DNA of 64,000 bases, from the NCBI RefSeq assembly GCF_008728195.1, contig NZ_CP031598.1, forward strand, positions 1,736,001 to 1,800,000, in the 5' to 3' direction. The stretch is from Roseovarius indicus (GTDB lineage: Bacteria; Pseudomonadota; Alphaproteobacteria; Rhodobacterales; Rhodobacteraceae). The position numbers were made by a program, and so were the translations under genes. Below are positions 1 to 8,617 of the stretch, piece after piece (positions within the stretch are counted from its first letter, which is position 1; each line of letters opens with the position of its first letter). The notes below the pieces were generated by a model. It ran no database searches. It saw only the letters and a list, made by a program, of their open reading frames with translations, and was not told the DNA's origin.

Positions 1-2
1 TT

Positions 3-659
3 TCCTTTCTTCTGACCTTGGTTGGGTTCAGTTTGCTTAGCGTCGCCGTGGCCGGTTGGGATGTTCACCTGCTCTTCCTGGACCGCGTCCAGGAATTCGA
101 ACGGCACATTATTGCGGTCGCCCACAACCATTCCCTGTCGGTCGTTTGGGCACAGCTTGCAGACTGGAACACTGTATCCAACGCGCTGCCCCTGAAAGAG
201 CCGATGCTGCTGCTCAAACAGCCAGCAGCGCTTGGTCTGGCGCTCAAGCTTGTGTTCCTTGGGTCCGTTCTGGCCTTGTTGTTCCAAACTTCGAAGATGG
301 CCTCTGACAAGCGATTGGCTGTCCGTCTTCTGGGCGTCGGCATTATGCTTGGATTGACCGCGCCGGTGGGTTGGGCGCATTACTACCTGCTGCCTATCTT
401 GCTGCTTCCATTCCTTTTCGGATTTCTGCCCCGGACAGAGGCCTTAATCTGGATCGGGGTCCAACTGACGGTCTTATCCGTCAACGCCCTGTTCATCGCG
501 CAGTCTTACCCGTCCGCAAGCGCCCTGTCAGTGATCGCACCCATAGCGTTCTGGTTTGGCCTGTTCGTGAGGCTCTGCGGCTATTCGTTGGCGTCGTCCC
601 GGTCTCTACTCCATGACGGCGCGGTTTCGGCCAGCAGAGGACCCAGACGTTCGAGATAA
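3..659 (+). CDS. Polytopic membrane protein, C-terminal part (possibly GT87/DUF2029 type)
   Basis: The frame is open to the left edge (codons from base 3 read S-F-L-L-T-L), so this is a 3' fragment of a longer gene. The visible ~218 residues contain about four hydrophobic segments, a luminal-type stretch with NHSLSVVWAQLADW, and a W-A-H-Y-Y motif at the start of a transmembrane helix. An NxSL stretch and a WxHY element are reminiscent of polyprenyl-phosphate-dependent glycosyltransferases of the GT87 group, but the catalytic N-terminus lies outside the window. The tail is basic and soluble. Family assignment is a guess; that it is an integral membrane protein is solid. Confidence 0.6.
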   Translation, partial: SFLLTLVGFSLLSVAVAGWDVHLLFLDRVQEFERHIIAVAHNHSLSVVWAQLADWNTVSNALPLKEPMLLLKQPAALGLALKLVFLGSVLALLFQTSKMASDKRLAVRLLGVGIMLGLTAPVGWAHYYLLPILLLPFLFGFLPRTEALIWIGVQLTVLSVNALFIAQSYPSASALSVIAPIAFWFGLFVRLCGYSLASSRSLLHDGAVSASRGPRRSR

Positions 660-727
660 CCATTTGATTTCCAATTCTTAGCTCTCACGCGATTTTCCTG
701 AATACCCCAAATGATATCTCCATATCT

Positions 728-991
728 CTATTTATTGAGAGGTCCGAATGCCTTACAGGGATGCCGCTGCAGGCATCTATGCAGAGAAGATCGCGTCAGG
801 TGCGGGATCGTCGGCTGCAGAGCGTAAAGGCAATCATCCAAAGGCAATTGAGTGTGGCGCCGAAAAGCAACGATTACGGCCTCTTCTTCGCTTAGAAGGG
901 TCGAGCGCGGCTCCCGCGGCCCGTTCGTCTGATCTACGACGGTCTGCCGGGCGCAGCCGTGGCGTATCTGTCCCATAAGGCATCCTTCCAT
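728..991 (-). pseudogene. IS481-type transposase remnant
   Basis: The frame (likely start M at 976) begins MGQIRHGCA and then jumps to GPREPRSTLLSEEEAVIVAF and the LPLDDCLYALQP...HLTRSSLHRCLQRH stretch, which is the helix-turn-helix region of IS481-like transposases. Roughly 30 residues normally lying between these two blocks are missing and the whole DDE catalytic core is absent, the frame ending in unrelated sequence. It is a doubly deleted relic with no function expected. Confidence 0.75.
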
Positions 992-1259
992 TCCAACGAA
1001 TGGATCGCGCCATCAAAACCTGGGATCAAACACCTAGCGGCGCAGCGTGGCCGGGGCTCAGGTTCTGGAGGCCAAATTGGTTGTCCCGGAACAGGGAAGT
1101 CGCTGAGGCCGCCGTGTGCCATGAACATGACGGTGCCATTGGGGCGAAGCCATAACTGGCGGGCCGCGTTGGTGGGTGGGCATGAGGGCCTGCGCGCCAC
1201 GCGGCCACAATCCCGAGACTGCCGTTCACGGCTTTGCGTCAATCCTGGCTTCGCCCTCT

Positions 1260-1763
1260 CTACAAAACCAATTCGGTTTCGCCGCCGCAACTCATCCATG
1301 GTACGTCCTGGAACGCCGCCATTTCCCGCCACCGCGCACTCCCCGGTAGCACCTTGGCCAGGAAGCGCCCGGCATATTCGCCTGCCTCCGCCCGTGCGAT
1401 CTCATCGAAACGCGCCATGCGGCGGGGAGCGTCGAAGACCCAGAGCACCAACGTGTTCGCCCGCAGGCCGAAATAGCGGCGATGGGCCTCTGTCACGAAC
1501 ATTTCACGATAGAGCTTGATCGAACGCTGCAGGCTCTTGCAGTGCTTTGCCGATCGGAGCGGTTCGGTGCCGCGATCAAACTCAAGCAGGAACGCCCGGT
1601 AGCAGTCAGGGTATTTCAGCGCGAAGAGCTGATCCGGGATCAGCTGACGGCCGCCAACCGGGACTGGCAGCGCTGCAGCGTTGCGCGCCAGGATCGTATG
1701 ACCGGGAATGAATTCATGACGCCGTTTTTGCACGGCGATATCAAGCGAGCTGGTGACGGCCAC
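1260..1763 (-). pseudogene. Replication-relaxation-like protein fragment
   Basis: The 167-residue frame contains a region like the C-terminal half of replication-relaxation (winged-helix plasmid/ICE) proteins: FIPGHTILARNAA, a stretch LIPDQLFALKYPD and a FLLEFDRGTEPLRS block followed by the SLQRSIKLYREMF helix. The N-terminal winged-helix half is not in the same frame; the overlapping frame up to 1948 may carry part of it after a frameshift. The ORF therefore looks N-terminally broken. Such genes belong to plasmids or integrative elements, in keeping with the IS debris around it. Family recall only, moderate certainty. Confidence 0.45.
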
Positions 1764-1948
1764 GACCAGAAACCCATGCCAGCGAACGGACGGGGAGGAC
1801 CTTTGGCGCGATCTGGGAGCCGGCCTACGACCGTCGGGTTCGCCACTATCGGAGCGATGTGAGGACGGCGGCAGCGCCTGACCTGCTCCATCTGCGGCCC
1901 ACGCTTAAGTTCCTCGGCGTCTCGCGCTCCCCGCTCTTCATAGATCAC

Positions 1949-2203
1949 CGAGATGTCGTCGCGAGCCCGGGGGAAACCCGATACACCTTAGATCAGGCGC
2001 TGAGCGGTCCGAAAAACCGGGACCACTTCAGCGCTTACCTCGAAGATTCGTGACTATAGCTACGCTATTCAAAACTTCGAATAGCCTCAGACTGAAGCAG
2101 AATGATTGCTGCCAATAGTTGATCAACATTTTCAGCATTCTCCCTTAAGTGTTGCCGTGCCGGCTTTGCGCGCTAGGTCGCCGCAACATGGGAGGTTTTT
2201 TGA
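1949..2203. other. Intergenic, no gene seen; one hairpin
   Basis: No convincing ORF. A perfect 7-bp inverted repeat GCTATTC/GAATAGC with an 8-nt loop lies at 2064-2085; it has no T-tract and its role is unknown. The composition becomes AT-richer than the flanking IS debris. Confidence 0.4.
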
Positions 2204-2317
2204 GTGAGGATCATTGTATGTTTACTAGTAGGTGCTCTCATCATGGCTCTTGCTGTCGTCGAAGGCTTTTCTGCGGAAGCTTCTGAACAAGCCAGCCCAG
2301 TACGACGGCCGCTCTAA
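2204..2317 (+). CDS. Small exported peptide (37 aa), unknown
   Basis: A GTG start at 2204 is preceded by a strong GGAGG at 2191-2195 with 8-nt spacing. The 37-codon frame begins MRIIVCLLVGALIMALAVVE and continues to a likely signal-peptidase site near SAEASE, so almost the entire product is a signal peptide followed by about 12 residues ending VRRPL. It ends 4 bp into the convergent Cys-rich gene. Supported by the ribosome-binding site and the signal-like composition only; no known family. Confidence 0.4.
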   Translation: MRIIVCLLVGALIMALAVVEGFSAEASEQASPVRRPL

Positions 2318-2595
2318 CCATCGCAAGCGCAGCCTTTGCCCTTATGGCAGGTGTAACTCCGTTTGATGCATGAATCCCCGCAAGCTTTGCCTTTCCGGCA
2401 GACCTTACAGCACGCAGCGGACCAGATCTGCATTGAGGCACCTCTCAGCCTTTCGGCGGCCGACAGGTCAGCTTGCTCATTAAAAGTAGGTGGATAACTG
2501 TAGAGGCCCGTCTTAACCGAACCTGCTTCGGCGGAAGTTACCACCAATACAATAGCAGTAAGCGCGAATAAGCCTCTGAATTTGATATTGTTCAT
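2314..2595 (-). CDS. Small secreted Cys-rich protein
   Basis: 93 residues from M at 2595, chosen because GGAG lies 7 nt upstream and a clean signal peptide follows (MNNIKFRGLFALTAIVLVV, cleavage near AEA). The C-terminal 35 residues carry nine cysteines in CCKVCRKGKACGDSC and TCHKGKGCAC patterns. A similar GKACGDSC...TCHxxxGCAC tail is known from small uncharacterised secreted proteins of proteobacteria. The spacing suggests disulfide or metal binding in the periplasm; function unknown. It is divergent from the integrase at 2648 with a 52-bp gap. Confidence 0.65.
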   Translation of the reverse strand: MNNIKFRGLFALTAIVLVVTSAEAGSVKTGLYSYPPTFNEQADLSAAERLRGASMQIWSAACCKVCRKGKACGDSCIKRSYTCHKGKGCACDG

Positions 2596-2647
2596 ATCAA
2601 TATCTCCAAGTGTCAAAAAAGGTTCGCGCAACAACCTTTAGGTCACA

Positions 2648-4162
2648 TTGAAACTGCTATTTCAACTTATAATCCATTTCATCAGGAGAAGACGTTTGCC
2701 TCAAATCACACCTTTGGAAGAGCGCGTCCTCAAACTTCCTGTCAGAAAATCGCCGTACTGGGAGACGCTGGAATACTGTCGGCATATTGGAATCCAGAAA
2801 ACCGGACAAAACACGGGCCATTGGGTCGCGAGGATCAGAAACAAGTCTGGCGGGTACAAGCAGTCAACTTTGATGTCTTGGCATTCGGAAGCTAATCAAT
2901 TCTCCGAGGCCGTCGAAATGGCATGTTCTTGGTTCAGTTCGCCGAGCGTATCAGCGGTGGCCGCCGATCCCTATCCCAAGGGCTCCAAACAGGGGTTGGC
3001 CTACTGTCCGTGGGGTTCAGAATTTACACTGGGCCACGCGCTCGACGACTACGTTAAGTGGAAGCGCATTGCGGCGACGCAGAGCCATTTCGCATCCCTT
3101 GTTAGTTTGATCAATCACCACATTTTGCCGAGGCTAGGGCACATTCTGCTCGATGAACTGAACGGTCGCCACATCATCCAGTTTTCTGTAGACGTGCTCG
3201 AAACGCCTCCGAAGCGGGGCAACCAGAAGCCAGGGCCGCGCAGGAAGCTTGCTGAACTCAGTCCCGACGAGCTTAGAAAGCGTAAAAAGACACTGAACAC
3301 GCTGATTGGTGTTCTGCGACTGGCAGTGAAACTAGCCTGGGAAAATGGGTCCACCGAATCTGAACGAGCATGGCGCTGTATTCGACGCGTGCCCATTTCC
3401 GATCAGCCACGCACGATTTTCCTCTCGCGCCAAGAATGCGTAACGCTATTAGAGAGTTGTCGAGGCGACTTGCGGGACTTGGTCCAAGGGGCTCTCTATA
3501 CAGGGTGTCGTGTAGCTGAGCTCTCCAATCTAAAGGTTCGCGACGTGGCGTGCGATGTCTTTGGCATCTACGTTGCACCGCTGAAATCTCGCCGTCCGAG
3601 ATACGTTTTCCTACCCGACGAGGGATTGGCCTTTTTCCTGGCGCTTTGCGCGGGACGAATGCCGGACGATTACGTATTTCGGCACCGGTCAGGCTATTCG
3701 TGGCAGGGTCGGCATAAGCACTTATTCAAGGAGGCTGTGCGTAATGCAGGACTGCCTGAAGAGTTCGTTTTTCACGGACTTCGCCATACGTATGCAAGTC
3801 AACTGGTACAGGCAGGAACGCCGCTCATCGTTGTATCGCAACAGCTAGGTCATGCGAACACAGATACTGTCAGCCGAACCTACGGGCATCTGGCACCCCA
3901 GATCAGAGAAGTTCAGGTTCGCACGCATTTTGCAGAATTGGACATGAGTTATGCTGAGAAGGCGAGAGGGCTAAGCGAGAAATTTCAGGAGCTTTCCAAA
4001 TCATTGCAGGGGAATGACTGGCGCGAATACGGAAAACTTGAACCTGTTCATTCATGGCCCCGGTCAAACTTTGTGACCAGTGATTCAGAAGTAGCACAAT
4101 TACTGCTTGGTTTTGAGGGGCCAGACTGCGAAAAAAAGAGCGAGGCAAGTGACTGGCGCTGA
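2648..4162 (+). CDS. Tyrosine recombinase / phage-type integrase
   Basis: 504 residues from a TTG start; the next in-frame ATG would cut into the N-terminal domain. The C-terminal catalytic domain is complete: R288 in TGCRVAEL, K313, H376 and R379 in HGLRHTYAS, H402 in QLGHAN and the nucleophile Y412 in RTYGHL. Residues ~125-240 form the core-binding helical domain, and the first ~110 residues resemble an arm-type DNA-binding extension. After Y412 there is an unusually long tail of ~90 residues. It should catalyse site-specific integration of the element around it; no att site could be assigned. Confidence 0.9.
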   Translation: MKLLFQLIIHFIRRRRLPQITPLEERVLKLPVRKSPYWETLEYCRHIGIQKTGQNTGHWVARIRNKSGGYKQSTLMSWHSEANQFSEAVEMACSWFSSPSVSAVAADPYPKGSKQGLAYCPWGSEFTLGHALDDYVKWKRIAATQSHFASLVSLINHHILPRLGHILLDELNGRHIIQFSVDVLETPPKRGNQKPGPRRKLAELSPDELRKRKKTLNTLIGVLRLAVKLAWENGSTESERAWRCIRRVPISDQPRTIFLSRQECVTLLESCRGDLRDLVQGALYTGCRVAELSNLKVRDVACDVFGIYVAPLKSRRPRYVFLPDEGLAFFLALCAGRMPDDYVFRHRSGYSWQGRHKHLFKEAVRNAGLPEEFVFHGLRHTYASQLVQAGTPLIVVSQQLGHANTDTVSRTYGHLAPQIREVQVRTHFAELDMSYAEKARGLSEKFQELSKSLQGNDWREYGKLEPVHSWPRSNFVTSDSEVAQLLLGFEGPDCEKKSEASDWR

Positions 4163-4213
4163 GAGGAGATTTGCACAACGGCAATTCTGGGCGCACCTTG
4201 AAATGCTTCCAAC

Positions 4214-5128
4214 TCAATTTGGCAACTGAATTGCAGATGGCCACTTCGACGTGATTTCCTTCCAGTCCGCCTCGTACCTTTCATCGAGTTCGGAGGTCAT
4301 TTCTGAACTCCAGAGCGTGAAGGCAGGATTTGTCGCAGTTGCTGGGTGACGGGCCATGGCTCGCCGCGAAACCTTTCCGGGCGCTAGTTGAAATGAGCCA
4401 TGCTGGATCTTTCGCTCTAGCCAACTCACGGCATCCATGGAAAGCGTCGGTAAAGGTCGATTATCCAAGCTGACTAAATCCGTTCCAGCGGCCAGGGATG
4501 CCAGTATATTGGGTTCTGTTTGCCCAAAGTCTTCATATCGCCAGATCATCAACTTGGCTCTCGGCAAAGCTGCCTTTAGCTCCGTAACCACATCCACCCA
4601 CGAACGGCTCAATGGCCACAGGGATGCAGCTACTTCGTCTTTTTCAAGCAAAGTTCCATTTCTGAGTGCACTCGTGTAGTTCGACGAAAAAAACTTCGAG
4701 TAAGCTCGGACAGCAAAGTACACGCTGACCGAACTGTGATTGAATAGCTCCGACAAGAGCGACAAGCGCATTGCGATATCCGGATACAGGCCCTTCAGGA
4801 TAAGATTGTTCTTGCAGGAGCCAATCAGGTTCTCTTCAGAGACAATAACGCGCTTTGCGCGCGGTTTGTCTTCAACTCCATTACGAATCATTCGCCTGAG
4901 ACGCTGGCCTGTGTCCGCACAACGCTGCAAATTTCTCGCATCGGACTGTCTCGGCGACGGGAGCTTCAGCCCAATTTTGCCTCGTATGTCTTTCGGGAGA
5001 AACAACTGAACGCCTGCTTCGGAAAGTCCATCTCGGTTCTTATCCAGTCGCTTTTGAAGGTATGTCGTCGCGGTTTTATGGGCACCCAAATGCAAGCAGA
5101 TATCCAGCTTATCTGTATCCTTCGCCAT
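4214..5128 (-). CDS. Sulfotransferase-like P-loop protein
   Basis: The start at 5128 is preferred over the upstream M at 5170, as it lies just before the nucleotide-binding strand and has AGGA 11 nt upstream. The 5'-phosphosulfate loop is clear in LHLGAHKTATTYLQ near residue 15, and a 3'-phosphate-type motif is likely at RVIVSEENLIG. 304 residues. Family members transfer sulfate from PAPS, often to carbohydrates; the substrate cannot be read here. It sits between two tyrosine recombinases and looks like cargo of a mobile element. The region is AT-richer than the housekeeping block. Confidence 0.7.
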   Translation of the reverse strand: MAKDTDKLDICLHLGAHKTATTYLQKRLDKNRDGLSEAGVQLFLPKDIRGKIGLKLPSPRQSDARNLQRCADTGQRLRRMIRNGVEDKPRAKRVIVSEENLIGSCKNNLILKGLYPDIAMRLSLLSELFNHSSVSVYFAVRAYSKFFSSNYTSALRNGTLLEKDEVAASLWPLSRSWVDVVTELKAALPRAKLMIWRYEDFGQTEPNILASLAAGTDLVSLDNRPLPTLSMDAVSWLERKIQHGSFQLAPGKVSRRAMARHPATATNPAFTLWSSEMTSELDERYEADWKEITSKWPSAIQLPN

Positions 5129-5169
5129 CAAAATTTCGATCCTAAAAAAAACTTGAACAGGACTCTGCA

Positions 5170-6180
5170 TCAGCCGTCTGAACTTCCAGCGTTGCAGGTC
5201 AGGCTCTTCCTTGCAAATTCTCTTGAAACTTTGGCGGCGGCCGAATTGCTCGCCAGGATCCTCCTTCCATAGCGCGCCGGCATCTCGGGCGACGTCCAGC
5301 GACCGGCCACCATGATGGAAGAGAGGTCACAACCAATCCGAAAGGCGTCATGAACGCCTCCCACGCGTGTACTGTGGGCCGATACATCCTTTCGGCCGGT
5401 GCATCGCTTGATGATCCTTGAAATCGTTGCCGGATCCATCGGGGCAATGCGTGCGTTCGCTTGGGACTTGGTCAGCAGCGGATCCTCGGATTTCAATCCG
5501 GCCAGTTCGATCCATTCAAGGACTGCGGCCGTTCCCTGCTCCGATAGAAAGGCGTAGGCGCCTTGGCCGAATTGGTCCGTCTTTGACTTCGCAACGAAGA
5601 GGAGACTTGAACCATCGTCCTGCCGGATCAGGTCGCGAACCTTGAAGGCGACGATTTCCGAAGACCGGCACCAGCTATCGGTCGCAACCCACAGGACAGC
5701 TTTGTCTCTGATATGTTGTCGAGAGTTCCCGAGCTTCTGGATCGCCTTGTAGACTTCCGCCTTGCAAAGCGGTGGTGCTTGCCGAACCCATGCACCGTAC
5801 TTCCGCTTCACGCCTTTCAAAGCCAACTCCACGAGCCTGTGCCGGCATGGTGTCGGCTGAAAGGTGGCTCGATGCATTTCGGATATTGCCCAAAGCCGGG
5901 TTTCGATGGTCGTGCATTTAACTTTGCCACCCAGATAGTCGACATACTCGGCAACCGCTCTTGGATCGACGGGTGGGTCCGGGTTGTGACCATGCTCAGA
6001 ACACCAATCCCTGAAGTTCTGGGTGATCTGGCGGTAGTTACGAAGCGTTTCCTTCGCAAAGGCGGCCTCTGAGCGCTTCCGGTACTCAGCGATGAGTGCT
6101 TCTCGTGTTTCGGATGGTGCATGGGCGAGCTTTACGACTGTCTCCAGACGTTCGGCGTCCCGGTCAAAATTGTAATCCAT
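5170..6180 (-). CDS. Tyrosine recombinase (second, short type)
   Basis: 336 residues. N-terminal SAM-like core-binding domain (~35-130, NYRQITQNFRDWCSEHG...), then a catalytic domain with R in DSWCRSSEIVAF, K in VAKSKTD, SAHSTRVGGVHDA (S replaces the usual first H of HxxR), AGRW (W at the usual second H) and Y in MPARYGRRI. The pattern fits plasmid- and transposon-type recombinases that act on short sites. It ends 41 bp before the sulfotransferase start on the same strand, so the two may be co-transcribed. Confidence 0.85.
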   Translation of the reverse strand: MDYNFDRDAERLETVVKLAHAPSETREALIAEYRKRSEAAFAKETLRNYRQITQNFRDWCSEHGHNPDPPVDPRAVAEYVDYLGGKVKCTTIETRLWAISEMHRATFQPTPCRHRLVELALKGVKRKYGAWVRQAPPLCKAEVYKAIQKLGNSRQHIRDKAVLWVATDSWCRSSEIVAFKVRDLIRQDDGSSLLFVAKSKTDQFGQGAYAFLSEQGTAAVLEWIELAGLKSEDPLLTKSQANARIAPMDPATISRIIKRCTGRKDVSAHSTRVGGVHDAFRIGCDLSSIMVAGRWTSPEMPARYGRRILASNSAAAKVSREFARKSLTCNAGSSDG

Positions 6181-6270
6181 CTGAGCCTCGGCTTGTTCGA
6201 TTAGAAATCCGTATGTTCAGACAAGCCGGTATTAACGATTCGTTAAGCTTTTTAGGTGAAGGCTTCGGGC

Positions 6271-6480
6271 ATGAGAGAGCCAAAAAATTCCCAAGTCTCA
6301 GACCGTTTGATCATGGCAGAAGAGGTCATAGCGGAGTACGTCCAGAAGTTCGGCTTTACCGTTGCAGCGAAATGCTACTTCCTCAGTTGGAATGACGAAG
6401 AGAACCAAAGTGATACGCTTGGAGCCGATGTTTTACCGCCAGATACGGTAGGTGGACAGCGACCAACTCTGGATAAATAA
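6271..6480 (+). CDS. Small hypothetical protein
   Basis: 69 residues from ATG 6271 (GTG at 6256 is an alternative), with an AGGTGAAGG stretch upstream. It begins MREPKNSQVSDRLIMAEEV and has an amphipathic helix then an acidic, hydrophilic tail. No family recognised; base composition resembles the neighbouring lipoprotein gene, which argues mildly for a real gene. Confidence 0.3.
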   Translation: MREPKNSQVSDRLIMAEEVIAEYVQKFGFTVAAKCYFLSWNDEENQSDTLGADVLPPDTVGGQRPTLDK

Positions 6481-6565
6481 AGAAAATCCCTTCCTTCATT
6501 CACGTTTTGGTTGTGCCACATTTGAATCTCCGAAAAGGTGGTGGTTCAAAAATAATGAGGGACAG

Positions 6566-7105
6566 ATGAGACTTCGTAATCTTACCACTATTTTCGTAGC
6601 TGTGTGTGCATTGGCCGCGTGTGACTCTTACTCGGCACAACAATACCAAAGCAGTCCTCAGAACGTGATTGCGCTTCAGTCATTGGCGAAACAAGGCGTT
6701 CGTGCTTCGGTGGGCACCGTGCAGGTTGCTGAAGGCGTTAATGCACAGCCGACCTGCCGTCTGGCTGGTCCATTGGATCTGGGGGGCGGACAAAGCGTAA
6801 CCGAGACCGTCAAAGAAGCAATTCAGTCAGAGTTCCTAGCTTCGAACATTTACAGCCCAAGCGGAACGCCTATTAGCGTCGTTATTACACAACTCAAACC
6901 GAGTTCGTTCGAGGGGACTTGGACGATTTCGATGCAGGTTTCATCACAGCGAGGCAAAGGTTATTCAGTCACGACCAACACGAAGTTCAGCACTAGCTTT
7001 TCTGCTATGGCGGCATGCAACAATACTGCGCAAGCATTCAACAGAGCCCTGAGTGCCGCAATCAACGATATGGTCACCGATCCAAGGTTCCGTTCACTGC
7101 TATAG
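6566..7105 (+). CDS. Lipoprotein of unknown function
   Basis: 180 residues from ATG 6566, picked over an earlier start because GAGG lies 5 nt upstream and a lipoprotein signal follows at once (MRLRNLTTIFVAVCALAAC, lipobox L-A-A-C). The mature part is ~160 residues, polar and Ser/Thr-rich, with predicted beta strands (PISVVITQLKPSSFEGTW, TISMQVSSQRGKGYSV) and a C-terminal helix ending ALSAAINDMVTDPRFRSLL. It should be anchored to a membrane facing the periplasm. No family recognised. A CCCCG/CGGGG stem follows the stop. Confidence 0.65.
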   Translation: MRLRNLTTIFVAVCALAACDSYSAQQYQSSPQNVIALQSLAKQGVRASVGTVQVAEGVNAQPTCRLAGPLDLGGGQSVTETVKEAIQSEFLASNIYSPSGTPISVVITQLKPSSFEGTWTISMQVSSQRGKGYSVTTNTKFSTSFSAMAACNNTAQAFNRALSAAINDMVTDPRFRSLL

Positions 7106-7332
7106 TCATCTGTTTGCGCTCAGATTGGGAAACCCCGAAATGAGCGGGGTGAATAGGTAGCTGTCAGTTTCGGCCAGTTTCGGCTGGCCGCGGCATCGCC
7201 TAAAGGCCCTGGTCGGACATTCTGAATTTCAGGGCGGTGTTCATCAACGCTCGCCGCCGTCTACGTACCGGCCAGTTACGGTGTGATCTTCTGACGGTAC
7301 ATCCTCTCAAGCTAGATCTTTGGGGCTCGATC

Positions 7333-7363
7333 AAGGGCGCGCGGAACGGTGCCGCGCCCTTTT
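7333..7363 (+). terminator. Rho-independent terminator-like hairpin
   Basis: AAGGGCGCG (7333-7341) and CGCGCCCTT (7353-7361) form a 9-bp stem with an 11-nt loop followed by TTTTCT on the plus strand. It lies 230 bp after the lipoprotein stop, with no gene between, and may be the end of a lost gene or of the lipoprotein transcript. Confidence 0.55.
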
Positions 7364-7457
7364 CTGTGAACAGGCGTGCAATTTTGGCCTCTTAGCAGGG
7401 TGATCGGCGTCGAAAAATGGCTCTGAATCAATTTCGGTGCAGCTTGGGGCCCTCCGG

Positions 7458-7650
7458 TCAGGATACCTCAACGAGCCGGGCTCTGAGCAGGTCGATGTTG
7501 GCCTGGCCATACATCTGGCGTTTGAGGGTCTTGAGGCGGTTGATCTGTCCCTCGGTCTGCCCGTTCGACCATGGCTCCCGCAGAGCAGCGGCGACCGCGG
7601 CCTGGTCCCGCCGAAGCCCGCGGGGTCCGGCCGAAGCCCGCGGGCGAAAG
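7458..7650 (-). pseudogene. ISL3-type transposase C-terminal remnant
   Basis: The minus-strand frame reads ALREPWSNGQTEGQINRLKT followed by LKRQMYGQANIDLLRARL, the very conserved C-terminus of ISL3-family transposases. Nothing of the upstream DDE domain is present; the reading upstream breaks into a short GC-rich repeat (CGAAGCCCGCGGG-like units near 7612-7645). A dead fragment. Confidence 0.75.
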
Positions 7651-7703
7651 CACCGAGCTGGCTCTCTCCGGCTTTGTCCAACCATGTTTCCAATGCTGTT
7701 GGA

Positions 7704-8238
7704 TGTCACTGAGAACTGACCCGGCGGCAGTCAAAATTGTCACTGAAAATTGACCCGTGTGGAACCATGCCCTTGACGGGATTTGTCGGGGGTTTTCGGA
7801 GTGATCGACATGGGTTTATTGAGCGTCATTCGACGTTGGGCATTGCGGGACAAGATGCCCATCCGCGAGATTGCGCGGCGGACAGGGCTGTCTCGCAACA
7901 CCATCAAGAAGTATTTGCGAGCGGGGATTGTTGAACCCTAGTTCCAGAAACCGGCGCGGCCAAGCAAGCTGGACCCATATGCTGAGAAGCTGACAGGCTG
8001 GCTGGTGACCGAGCAGCGCAAGTCGCGCAAGGACCGGCGCACTGCCAAGCAGATGCACGCTGACCTAGTTCAGCTTGGCTATGACGGCTCGTTTGAGCGG
8101 GTCGCAGTCTTCGTGCGGACCTGGAAAGGAGACCGGCAACGCGCGCATCTGACGACGGATCGCGGGACATTCGTGCCGCTGGTGTTTCAGCCGGGCGAGG
8201 CGTTCCAGTTCGATTGGAGCGAGGACTGGGCCCATGAA
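7704..8238 (+). pseudogene. IS21 istA remnant with IS end
   Basis: From 7810 the frame reads [20 protein letters not shown] and [17 protein letters not shown], a near copy of the IstA start at 43054, is broken by TAG at 7939, resumes as KLDPYAEKLTGWL...DLVQLGYDGSFERV and stops matching after [10 protein letters not shown] (8235). Upstream, TGTCACTGAGAACTGACCC and TGTCACTGAAAATTGACCC (about 7704-7765) resemble the inner end repeats of the complete IS21 element. Two thirds of istA and all of istB are missing. A different, older member of the same IS group. Confidence 0.8.
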
Positions 8239-8403
8239 CCTGAAACACGCTCTTCGCGAGATCGAGACCGAGAATCGAAATATCCTGATGCATTCGATGG
8301 CTCCTTAGGCCTGGCTTAACGGCCAAATCATTGCACACTACGCCGGTGCAGGGGCCGTCCACAGCATCAGGTCAGAATTTTAACAGGTCCAGGGAGCGGG
8401 CAG

Positions 8404-8435
8404 GTCCGTCGCAAGCTCATGCGTATGACACTGCC
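8404..8435. repeat. Solo IS6-type end
   Basis: This 32-bp stretch ending TATGACACTGCC matches 20200-20232, the outer end of the IS6 element at 19451-20232 (shared core TCGCAAGCTCAT and TGACACTGCC). No transposase is attached. It marks where an IS6 copy once sat or recombined away. Confidence 0.5.
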
Positions 8436-8485
8436 CTCTGCCGCTTACATCATAGACATCATTGGCAGACAAGGAGGCCGATCAA

Positions 8486-8515
8486 ATGCTCATAGGATAC
8501 GCACGTGCAAGTTAA
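8486..8515 (+). pseudogene. Resolvase start fragment (9 codons)
   Basis: After AAGGAGG at 8471-8477 the frame reads MLIGYARAS then stop. MLIGYARVS is the canonical N-terminus of Tn3-type serine resolvases, where the Ser is the nucleophile. Here the gene is cut exactly after the Ser codon, so only the ribosome-binding site and the first strand survive. Confidence 0.6.
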
Positions 8516-8617
8516 CCTAGCATGCCCCCTTTGACAGTGTCTTGGAACTGATCAATGATTGGGTCTGCAGCACGTTGCGTGCTGGCAAACCTTGTGAGAT
8601 TACAACGAAGACCAGTT

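Noticed and set aside
7128..7151. Terminator after the lipoprotein
   Set aside because: CCCCG/CGGGG stem present but no T-tract on the needed strand.
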